Shown: positions 1-5,848 of the stretch, piece by piece
How the letters are laid out: every line of letters begins with the position of its first letter
Position numbering within the stretch: the stretch's first letter is position 1
Assembly (NCBI GenBank): GCA_040830565.1
Contig: JBFOMC010000369.1
Location: forward strand, 1-11,299
Length of the DNA: 11,299 nt
Source of the DNA: JAFMPW01 sp040830565
GTDB taxonomy: Bacteria > Bacteroidota > Bacteroidia > Flavobacteriales > Flavobacteriaceae
Direction: 5' to 3'
Position numbers and translations under genes: made by a program
Notes under the pieces: generated by a model
What the model was told of the DNA's origin: nothing
Databases searched by the model: none
Seen by the model: the letters and a program-made list of their open reading frames with translations, nothing else

Positions 1-955
1 CGGCATCATCTAGCAAAATAAGATTTTGATCAGTGCTTCCCCCACGCACGTTGTAACCGGCTGCTCCCTCACCGGCGCTCGAAATACCGGGAAGGGTTAT
101 GGCTGTTTTGAGAATGTCTCTTTCTCCCAGAACTAGCGGAATGTTTTTAATTTCGGCAATTTCAAATTCGACCACCCCGGTCACCACATTTTCTACATTT
201 TGAGTGCGATTACTTTCCACAACAACCTCCTCCAATCGCTCCACACTTTCGCTTAAATTAAAATCGAGCCTGCCATCATTAAACATGATAACTCTTTTTT
301 CTACACTTTCTATGCCGATAGCCTGAGTTTGAAGAATATGAGCTCCGGCCTTTAGTTCAATTTCATAAGAACCATCAGCCTTTGTGGTGGTTCCTTTATT
401 AGATTCTTTTACGATCAAAGCAAGGTTGGGGATAGGTGTCCCTGTTTCGGCATTCCTGACAAAACCACTCAGCTTAAAGTTTTGACTGCTGAGACCTCTT
501 TGCTCCTTGCCAATTCTAACGGTCTCTACTCTGGTTCCGGTGGTCTCCTCAGAAACGGGGTAGGGGTTAGAAACAGTTGGAGCCGGAAGTAGGTCTGTAT
601 CTTGGGTTAAGACAGAATCCTTATAGAACGAAGGGGGAAGGGTATCTCTTATGACGGTATTCCTGGTAAGCACTATAAAGCCTTCCTCGGAGATGTAGAA
701 ATTTAAGGAAGTATCTCCGAAAAGATCGTTAAAAACGGTAGACAGCGGGCTATTGGTATAGCTCCCGGAAATAGGTCCGGGAGGCAACCATTCTTCCGAA
801 AAAAAAGTTCTATATCCGGTCAGGGTTTCAATCTGAAGCAAGACTTCCTTTCTGGTTTTTTCGGTAAAGGTCAGTGAGATGTTGGGTTCGGAGCTTTGCG
901 CCATACTCCAATGAAGGTTGCCTAGAAGTACAATAATACAAAGGGCGTATTTCAT
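1..955 (-). CDS. TonB-dependent outer membrane receptor with STN and carboxypeptidase-like domains, N-terminal part (runs off the left edge)
   Basis: Read on the minus strand from ATG at 955, this gives 318 codons with no stop before the window edge. Residues 1-19 form a Sec signal peptide (MKYALCIIVLL core, likely cut at SMA-Q). Residues about 20-98 resemble a secretin/TonB short N-terminal (STN) domain, and residues about 99-158 are a Pro/Thr-rich linker. Residues 161-245 are a carboxypeptidase-like regulatory beta-sandwich (LSGFVRNAETGTPIPN, then KADGSYE), ending in the LEEVVV strand that typically precedes the plug. Residues 262-318 begin the plug, with YNVRGG at 301-306 and LILLDDA at the edge. 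The 22-strand barrel would lie outside the window. Such receptors import large ligands across the outer membrane using TonB energy; STN domains can also signal to FecR-type anti-sigma factors. The substrate cannot be told. The ATG overlaps the stop of the upstream gene (ATGA), so the two are probably cotranscribed and translationally coupled. Confidence 0.9.
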   Translation of the reverse strand, partial: MKYALCIIVLLGNLHWSMAQSSEPNISLTFTEKTRKEVLLQIETLTGYRTFFSEEWLPPGPISGSYTNSPLSTVFNDLFGDTSLNFYISEEGFIVLTRNTVIRDTLPPSFYKDSVLTQDTDLLPAPTVSNPYPVSEETTGTRVETVRIGKEQRGLSSQNFKLSGFVRNAETGTPIPNLALIVKESNKGTTTKADGSYEIELKAGAHILQTQAIGIESVEKRVIMFNDGRLDFNLSESVERLEEVVVESNRTQNVENVVTGVVEFEIAEIKNIPLVLGERDILKTAITLPGISSAGEGAAGYNVRGGSTDQNLILLDDA

Positions 956-1851
956 TGTTGCCCACCTTTTAGATCATCACTGGCACTCCATAATTCCAGA
1001 TATTTTAGAGAGGCCTGTAACTGCCTATAAAACTCAGATTTGCCCTTTTGGTTAGCGTGATGGGCCTTAAGCGCTTCCTTGTATTTAGGAAATAGGTTCT
1101 CGAGATCTGTTAGATCATCTAAAAGCTCGTAATTGCCATTTAACTGGAGGAGACATAATTTATCAAGATCCTCGAAGGTGTAAAAGACCGAACTGCCTTC
1201 TAGTTGCTGCTTAGGGAGCTTGCTGTGTTTTATAAGGAGATCAAAGAAGTCTCCGTCTAACACAATTTCGTAAAAACCATCGGGAACGCCATCTTTCAAA
1301 TCCTTGATATGTTTAAATTGATGTCCTTGTATCTCAAAGTGTTCCACCTTGGCCTTACTCAGTTTTAGGGGATTTCCTCCCAAGTTGTTTTCAACCAACA
1401 ACAGCAGTTCATCATCATAAGCATCGTATTTAAGATTGATATTAAAATAGGTTTGGCTATTGTAATGAACTGAACCCCCAGAAAAGTCCGGACTGGGAAG
1501 AAACTTAGAAGTTTTGCCTTTTACTCTGTGCTTTTCCACATAAACTTCTCCCTCGTGAATCCCCAGCTGTTCAACCCCAACAATTTGATCGAACCAATTG
1601 TAGGGGGCTTCATCAGGGGAAGTTTCCGAGATTTCCTGTTTTTCTTCAAGAGTCTTAGGCGCCCAAAGATCCAGAGCAGCTGCTCGCCTATCTTCCTGTC
1701 CTAAAAGTCCCAATGGGGCGAAAAATACTGTAAAACTTATGCTGAGAAAAGAGGATTTATATATGGGCAGGCACCGACTGAGTATGTTCAATTCTAACAG
1801 AACATTTTTTTGAACGAAAGTGAAAAACTCAGAAAGTGCAGTACGCGTCAT
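952..1851 (-). CDS. Uncharacterised secreted protein cotranscribed with the TonB-dependent receptor
   Basis: This 299-codon frame has no function I can name. A hydrophobic stretch at residues 34-51 (SFLSISFTVFFAPLGLLG), followed by Q52, looks like a signal peptide, so the mature protein is probably periplasmic or on the outer membrane. The mature part has alternating beta-like segments and aromatic-rich motifs: WFDQIVGVEQLGI (86-98), YFNINLKYDAYDDELLLL (135-152), GFYEIVL (192-198), VFYTF (222-226) and LFPKYKEALKAHH (253-265), with a likely C-terminal helix at 272-288. From memory these motifs resemble uncharacterised flavobacterial proteins encoded just upstream of STN-domain receptors; this was not searched. 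The ATG at 1851 puts about 33 residues ahead of the hydrophobic core, long for a signal peptide. An in-frame TTG at 1791 would give a more usual length. Its stop overlaps the receptor ATG, suggesting a partner role, perhaps as an accessory periplasmic or surface component. Confidence 0.75.
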   Translation of the reverse strand: MTRTALSEFFTFVQKNVLLELNILSRCLPIYKSSFLSISFTVFFAPLGLLGQEDRRAAALDLWAPKTLEEKQEISETSPDEAPYNWFDQIVGVEQLGIHEGEVYVEKHRVKGKTSKFLPSPDFSGGSVHYNSQTYFNINLKYDAYDDELLLLVENNLGGNPLKLSKAKVEHFEIQGHQFKHIKDLKDGVPDGFYEIVLDGDFFDLLIKHSKLPKQQLEGSSVFYTFEDLDKLCLLQLNGNYELLDDLTDLENLFPKYKEALKAHHANQKGKSEFYRQLQASLKYLELWSASDDLKGGQQ

Positions 1852-1881
1852 AATACTGTTGTGTCTATGAAGCTGGGGAAT

Positions 1882-1914
1882 TAAATGTAGTTGTTTTTAA
1901 AAGACGAGAACGAA
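1882..1914 (-). promoter_or_regulatory. Weak candidate promoter for the receptor unit
   Basis: On the minus strand, TACATTTA (1889-1882) matches seven of the eight positions of the Bacteroidota -7 consensus TAnnTTTG. TTCG (1914-1911) lies 21 bp upstream, where a TTTG -33 element is expected. Transcription would start roughly 25 nt before the ATG at 1851, which fits use of that start. Both elements are imperfect, so this is only a suggestion. Confidence 0.25.
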
Positions 1915-2079
1915 TCTTAATGTTAAAATTAGAAGGAGTTGCATGGAAAAAAGTGTTTGTCTAATCAAAATTTTGGAACTTCACTAAAAATTTTCCCACT
2001 TCTCGGTTAGGGCCCAACTGGTTATAAAACCAAGATTCTTTACACCCGAAAAGCGTAAAAACTAGAAAATTTATCAACA

Positions 2080-2109
2080 AAGTGGTAATTTGTGGTAATA
2101 AGTGGTAAT
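2080..2109 (+). promoter_or_regulatory. Probable MraZ operator: three 10-bp direct repeats
   Basis: Three contiguous 10-bp units, AAGTGGTAAT (2080-2089), TTGTGGTAAT (2090-2099) and AAGTGGTAAT (2100-2109), differ only at their first two bases. MraZ proteins are known to bind arrays of short direct repeats on a 10-bp pitch in front of their own gene: TGGGN with 5-nt spacers in E. coli and AAAGTG(T/G) in Mycoplasma. The first unit with its preceding A reads AAAGTGG, an exact match to the Mycoplasma motif. The array lies 47 bp before the mraZ start and 8 bp before the -7-like element, covering the -33 region, so bound MraZ should block RNA polymerase. MraZ binding here is inferred from position and architecture. 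Confidence 0.8.
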
Positions 2110-2125
2110 AAATTCTATATATTTG
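2089..2125 (+). promoter_or_regulatory. Candidate mraZ/dcw promoter, Bacteroidota type
   Basis: TATATTTG at 2118-2125 is a full match to the -7 consensus TAnnTTTG used by the Bacteroidota primary sigma factor. The nearest upstream TTTG, at 2089-2092, leaves a 25-bp spacer, a few bases longer than the usual spacing of about 20, so the -33 element is weak or differently placed. Transcription would begin around 2129-2132, giving a leader of roughly 27 nt. The upstream half of the promoter lies inside the 10-bp repeat array, which supports autorepression by MraZ. Confidence 0.6.
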
Positions 2126-2156
2126 AGTTTATTATTAGCAAGCCAACCAATTTTAG

Positions 2157-2621
2157 GTGATAAGTTTTATAGGAACATACGAGTGTAAAGCCGATGTTAA
2201 GGGCCGGGTGATGATTCCTGTGACCCTTAAAAATCAAATGGCCCCTGTTCTAAACAAGGGCTTTGTTATAAAGCGCTCCGTTTTCCAACCTTGCCTTGAA
2301 CTATATCCCATGGAAGAGTGGAACCTGCTTATGCAGAAAATGAATAAGAAAAACAGGTTCAAGAAAAAGAACAATGATTTTATACGCAGATTTTCTGCGG
2401 GGGTCAAGCCGGTAGAAATAGATGCCACTGGAAGATTGCTAATACCTCGAAACCTGGTTGCAATAGCTGGGATAAAGAAGGAGGTTGTCCTTAGTTCAGC
2501 TATAAACATCGTTGAAATTTGGGATAAGGACAGCTACGAGAGAGTGCTAGATGAAACCGCCGAGAATTTTGCGGCACTTGCGGAAGAGGTAATGGGGGAC
2601 GATGGAGATGAGCTACCATAA
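2157..2621 (+). CDS. mraZ: Transcriptional regulator MraZ
   Basis: MraZ is a DNA-binding protein of the SpoVT/AbrB-like fold that forms ring-shaped oligomers and controls its own operon. This 154-residue product has the two expected tandem half-domains, each with the DxxxR signature: DVKGR at residues 13-17 and DATGR at 89-93. The N-terminus (ISFIGTYECKADVKGR) lines up with the family start. A very basic stretch, KKNRFKKKNN at 64-73, links the halves, and the C-terminal tail is acidic. The start is GTG at 2157: an in-frame TAG occupies 2154-2156, so no earlier start exists, and the family N-terminus begins right there. No clear Shine-Dalgarno precedes it. It is the first gene of the dcw cluster and overlaps rsmH by 20 bp. 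The three repeats at 2080-2109 are its likely target. Confidence 0.96.
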   Translation: MISFIGTYECKADVKGRVMIPVTLKNQMAPVLNKGFVIKRSVFQPCLELYPMEEWNLLMQKMNKKNRFKKKNNDFIRRFSAGVKPVEIDATGRLLIPRNLVAIAGIKKEVVLSSAINIVEIWDKDSYERVLDETAENFAALAEEVMGDDGDELP

Positions 2622-3504
2622 TCCGGTATTGCTTAAGGAGTCTGTTGACGGACTTAATATAAAAGAGAATGGAATCTATGTTGATGTCACTTTTGGAGGA
2701 GGAGGGCATTCCAGAGAAATATTGAAAAGACTGGGAATTGATGGAAAGTTGGTTGCATTTGACCAGGATGAGGATGCAGTTGTCAACGCCATTGATGATG
2801 AAAGGTTTACGCTGGTAAATGAAAATTTTAGGTTCATTACACAGTTTTTGAAGTTCTATGGCATTCGGAAAGTAGATGGGATCTTGGCAGATTTTGGGGT
2901 GTCTTCTCACCAGTTCGACGAGGCTAAACGGGGATTTTCAACCCGGTTTGATGCCGCCCTGGATATGAGGATGAGTAAGAAGGCAACGGTTTCTGCCTAC
3001 GAGGTGGTAAATGATTACTCCCAAGAGGATCTGAGCAGCGTGCTTTTTCGCTATGGTGACCTTAGAAATGCTAATGCTCTAGCTAAGGCCATAGTGACAG
3101 CTAGATCAAATACAGCAATAAAGACCACGGAGGAACTAAAAAAGGTGTTGAAAGGGTTCTTGCCAAAGCACAGGGAACACAAAATACTGGCGCAGATATA
3201 TCAGGCAATTAGGATAGAGGTGAATGAGGAGATTAAAGTTATTGAAGAATTCTTGCTGCAGACCCCTCAATTGATGGACGCCGGAGGAAGGTTGAGTATT
3301 CTGAGTTACCATTCCCTGGAAGATAGGTTGGTAAAGCGCTTTATACGTTCCGGACAGTTTGAAGGAGAGCCAGAAAAAGATTTTTATGGTAATGTAAACG
3401 TGCCATTCAGAAAAGTCGGGAAGTTAATAGTGCCGTCTGCCGAAGAAATAGCTAAGAATAACCGCGCAAGAAGTGCCAAGCTCAGAGTAGCTGAAAGGAT
3501 ATAA
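2602..3504 (+). CDS. rsmH: 16S rRNA (cytosine(1402)-N4)-methyltransferase RsmH
   Basis: RsmH (MraW) transfers a methyl group from S-adenosylmethionine to N4 of C1402 in the decoding centre of 16S rRNA. The 300-residue product is of normal family length. It shows the SAM-binding loop GGGGHS (32-37), the acidic strand end AFDQDEDA (52-59), ADFGVSSHQFD (96-106), LDMRM (120-124), IRIEVNEE (203-210), SYHSLEDRLVK (235-245) and the C-terminal NNRARSAKLR (286-295). The stretch RFDAALDMRM replaces the more common DGPLDMRM, a minor variation. The ATG at 2602 lies inside the end of mraZ (20-bp overlap). A second ATG two codons on, at 2608, gives MSYHNPVLL, which fits the family N-terminus equally well. 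Either way translation is probably coupled to mraZ. Ten bases separate it from ftsL. Confidence 0.97.
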   Translation: MEMSYHNPVLLKESVDGLNIKENGIYVDVTFGGGGHSREILKRLGIDGKLVAFDQDEDAVVNAIDDERFTLVNENFRFITQFLKFYGIRKVDGILADFGVSSHQFDEAKRGFSTRFDAALDMRMSKKATVSAYEVVNDYSQEDLSSVLFRYGDLRNANALAKAIVTARSNTAIKTTEELKKVLKGFLPKHREHKILAQIYQAIRIEVNEEIKVIEEFLLQTPQLMDAGGRLSILSYHSLEDRLVKRFIRSGQFEGEPEKDFYGNVNVPFRKVGKLIVPSAEEIAKNNRARSAKLRVAERI

Positions 3505-3514
3505 GACAAGAAAA

Positions 3515-3841
3515 ATGAAAATGCGAAAAGGATTATTAGACATACTAAGGGGTAAATTCCTGGTCAGCGGGGATGCTCCAAAAAATTGGATGTTCATCAT
3601 TTTTGCATCTTTTTTGGCTGCTGTTATGATCGCTAGTGCACATAGTGCAGATCGGAAGGTTCACAAGGTGGCTGCACTAAATGAAGAGGTTAAAGAATTG
3701 AGGAGCGAATTTGTGGATCTCCATAAAGATTTACAACGTCTAAAGTTGGAATCTAAGATCACAGAGGTTTTAAAAGAAGATCAACTCTATCCGTCAGAGA
3801 CACCGCCAAAAAAAATACGTGTTAAATCGAATAAAGAATAA
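3515..3841 (+). CDS. ftsL: Cell division protein FtsL (Bacteroidota type)
   Basis: This is a 108-residue bitopic membrane protein with a basic N-terminus (MKMRKGLLDILRGK), one membrane segment at about residues 25-42, and a periplasmic coiled-coil-like stretch at about 48-88 (heptads around ALNEEVKELRSEF). The short tail LYPSETPPKKI follows at 91-101. Sequence similarity to E. coli FtsL is not expected at this distance, so the assignment rests on topology, size and position between rsmH and ftsI, where Bacteroidota carry ftsL. FtsL bridges FtsQ/FtsB to the FtsW-FtsI synthase and helps activate septal peptidoglycan synthesis. The ATG at 3515 follows an A-rich stretch with no real Shine-Dalgarno; an ATG two codons later is also possible. 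Its TAA touches the GTG of ftsI in the same frame with no intervening base. Confidence 0.88.
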   Translation: MKMRKGLLDILRGKFLVSGDAPKNWMFIIFASFLAAVMIASAHSADRKVHKVAALNEEVKELRSEFVDLHKDLQRLKLESKITEVLKEDQLYPSETPPKKIRVKSNKE

Positions 3842-5848
3842 GTGGCAATTGCTGAAAAAAACATACTAAGAAGATTATATGTAGTAGCAGCTTGCTTGTT
3901 CCTTTTTGCAATTGCAGTCATTGTGAAGTTGGTAAGCATTCAGATGGTGCATGGAGACAAGTACAAGGAGCTTGCCCTCCAGCGTACAGAGAAAATGTTT
4001 ACCATTGCGCCAAACCGTGGTAATCTTTATTCTGATGACGGCAGCTTGTTAGCTACCTCTGTTTCTCGCTACACCATTCGTTTTGATGCAGTGACGGTGA
4101 AGAGCTTAGATTTCGAGGAGAAAGTGAGACCTCTGGCCGAAGCCTTGAGTCAACTTTTAAAGAAACCTACAGACCACTATGAAAAACTTCTGAGAAAGGC
4201 CAAAGTCAATAAAAACCGCTACGCCTTAATAGCCAGAAATCTGGACTATTCTGAATATATGGCCGCCAAGGATTTTCCGCTTTTTGATATGGGTCCCTAT
4301 AAAGGAGGATTAATTATCGAACAGAAAACGGTTAGAGAGCATCCCCTGGGAAAAATAGCCGAACGTAGCATAGGTTATGAACGATTTGATGAAAATGGGT
4401 ATCCCACCAGGGTTGGACTTGAGGGTGCTTTTGGTCAGTATCTAAGAGGTGTTGAAGGGAAAAGGCTTAAGCAGAAAATTGCCAAAGGACAATGGAAGCC
4501 CATTGGCTTAGATAATATTATTGAGCCTAAGGACGGCTACGATGTAATCTCTACGATAGACATTAACATACAAGACATAGCGCATCATGCCTTATTGGGC
4601 CAATTAGAAAAGTACAAGGCAGATCACGGTTGTGTTATTGTAATGGAAACCAAAACAGGGGAGATAAAGGCCATATCAAATTTAGGGCGGACAGAAGAAG
4701 GAAAATATTATGAGCGTCTTAATTATGCGATAGGGGAATCTCACGAACCTGGATCGACCTTCAAGTTGATGACCTTGGCAGCAGCTCTGGAGGATAAAGT
4801 AATAGATACCAGTAAAATAATTGACACCGAGAAGGGAAGATGGAGAGTATACGACAGAATTGTTTGGGATTCCAAACATGGGGGCTACGGAAGAATATCT
4901 GTTGCTAAGGCCTTTGAGGTGTCCTCTAATACTGCCTTTGCTAAAATCATTCATCAGAATTACAAGCAAAAACCGTCAACTTTTGTAAAAAGGTTGAGAA
5001 AAATGGGGCTGCATCAGGAATTAGGCATGCCTATTAAGGGAGAGGGACTCCCTGTCTTGAGGTCTCCTGGTAATAAGGGATGGTCCGGAGTTTCTCTGGC
5101 GTGGATGTCTCATGGCTATGAAGTATCACTTACACCTTTACAAACTTTGGCATTTTATAATGCTATCGCCAATGATGGTGAGATGCTTAGGCCTCGTCTT
5201 ATAAAAGAGGTAAAGGAGTGGAACAAGACCATCCATAAGTTCGACAAAGAAGTCATCAATCCTGCCGTTTGTTCCAAGGAGACTGCACTGCAATTGCAAC
5301 AACTAATGAAAAATGTGGTGGAGAAAAAACACGGCACAGGTCACAGGTTGTATTCACCTAATTTTTCTATGGCAGGCAAAACGGGAACAGCCCAGAAAAA
5401 CTACGTTTCCAAGGATCCGGATAAGCTAAAATACATCTCCACTTTTGCAGGCTATTTTCCTGCCGAAGATCCCAAATACTCTTGTATTGTGGTTATTCAC
5501 GAACCCGATAAGAGCGTGGGCTACTACGGGGCTGATGTCTCTGGGCCGGTATTTAAATCAGTGGCCAGAAAAATATATGCCAATAACCCATTAATAGATG
5601 AGGTGGAATCTTTAGAACCCAAGAGCCCAAAGTTGGAGACAGAGTATCAGCGGTTTTACAGCGAAGCTCAAAAAACCCATAATAAAGTTCCAAATGTCAA
5701 AGGAATGAGCGGGATGGACGCGGTTGCCATCCTGGAAAATTTGGGATTAAAGGTAGAAGTAAAAGGAAACGGAAAGGTGAAAAAGCAATCTATTTCCCAG
5801 GGAACGGATCTAAAAAAAGTAAAGAAAATTGTGCTCGAACTTTCATGA
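3842..5848 (+). CDS. ftsI: Septal peptidoglycan transpeptidase FtsI (class B penicillin-binding protein) with PASTA domain
   Basis: FtsI (PBP3) crosslinks septal peptidoglycan in the periplasm as the partner of FtsW. The 668-residue product has a cytoplasmic N-terminus, one membrane anchor at about 12-33, a dimerisation/pedestal domain opening with NRGNLYSDDGSLLA (58-71), and a transpeptidase domain. The three catalytic motifs are intact: S305-T-F-K308 with the acylated Ser305, S361-S-N363, and K513-T-G-T516. Residues about 615-668 (KVPNVKGMSGMDAVAILENL onward) form one PASTA domain, a feature also familiar from Gram-positive SpoVD/PBP2x and usual in Bacteroidota FtsI. The start is GTG at 3842, directly after the ftsL stop; no in-frame ATG precedes the membrane anchor, and the product starts MAIAEKNILRRLY. 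It ends in an ATGA overlap with murE. It would be a beta-lactam target. Confidence 0.96.
   Translation: MAIAEKNILRRLYVVAACLFLFAIAVIVKLVSIQMVHGDKYKELALQRTEKMFTIAPNRGNLYSDDGSLLATSVSRYTIRFDAVTVKSLDFEEKVRPLAEALSQLLKKPTDHYEKLLRKAKVNKNRYALIARNLDYSEYMAAKDFPLFDMGPYKGGLIIEQKTVREHPLGKIAERSIGYERFDENGYPTRVGLEGAFGQYLRGVEGKRLKQKIAKGQWKPIGLDNIIEPKDGYDVISTIDINIQDIAHHALLGQLEKYKADHGCVIVMETKTGEIKAISNLGRTEEGKYYERLNYAIGESHEPGSTFKLMTLAAALEDKVIDTSKIIDTEKGRWRVYDRIVWDSKHGGYGRISVAKAFEVSSNTAFAKIIHQNYKQKPSTFVKRLRKMGLHQELGMPIKGEGLPVLRSPGNKGWSGVSLAWMSHGYEVSLTPLQTLAFYNAIANDGEMLRPRLIKEVKEWNKTIHKFDKEVINPAVCSKETALQLQQLMKNVVEKKHGTGHRLYSPNFSMAGKTGTAQKNYVSKDPDKLKYISTFAGYFPAEDPKYSCIVVIHEPDKSVGYYGADVSGPVFKSVARKIYANNPLIDEVESLEPKSPKLETEYQRFYSEAQKTHNKVPNVKGMSGMDAVAILENLGLKVEVKGNGKVKKQSISQGTDLKKVKKIVLELS

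Larger units (their letters stand above)
1852..2156. other. Divergent intergenic regulatory region
   Basis: This 305-bp spacer separates the minus-strand receptor unit from the dcw cluster and must hold promoters for both directions. It is AT-rich and I find no credible gene in it. Visible structure includes a perfect palindrome CAAAATTTTG at 1966-1975 and a second AAAATTTT at 1987-1994, their centres 20 bp apart. There is a short inverted repeat TGGTT-ATAA-AACCA at 2019-2032. A-tracts at 2049-2052, 2057-2061 and 2066-2069 have roughly helical spacing and lead into the 10-bp repeats at 2080-2109. The -7-like element for mraZ is at 2118-2125. No tRNA, riboswitch or intrinsic terminator is apparent. 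Confidence 0.8.

Noticed and set aside
1943..1987. A 14-codon plus-strand ORF (MEKSVCLIKILELH) preceded by GAAGGAG four bases before its ATG, possibly a leader peptide for the dcw operon.
   Set aside because: It lies upstream of the best mraZ promoter, so it would not be on that transcript. Shine-Dalgarno signals are little used in Bacteroidota, and an ORF this short is expected by chance.
2019..2032. Inverted repeat TGGTT-ATAA-AACCA as a terminator or operator.
   Set aside because: The stem is only 5 bp, no T-run follows, and it lies between divergent genes where no terminator is needed. A protein-binding site is possible but unsupported.
2500..2910. 136-codon minus-strand ORF across the mraZ-rsmH junction.
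   Set aside because: It is antisense to two well-supported genes whose motifs are fully explained on the plus strand. Its product is low in recognisable features.
2939..2975. RsmH reading RFDAALDMRM where DGPLDMRM is common, as a sign of a damaged enzyme.
   Set aside because: The LDMRM core and all other SAM-binding and C-terminal motifs are intact. The neighbouring difference looks like lineage variation.
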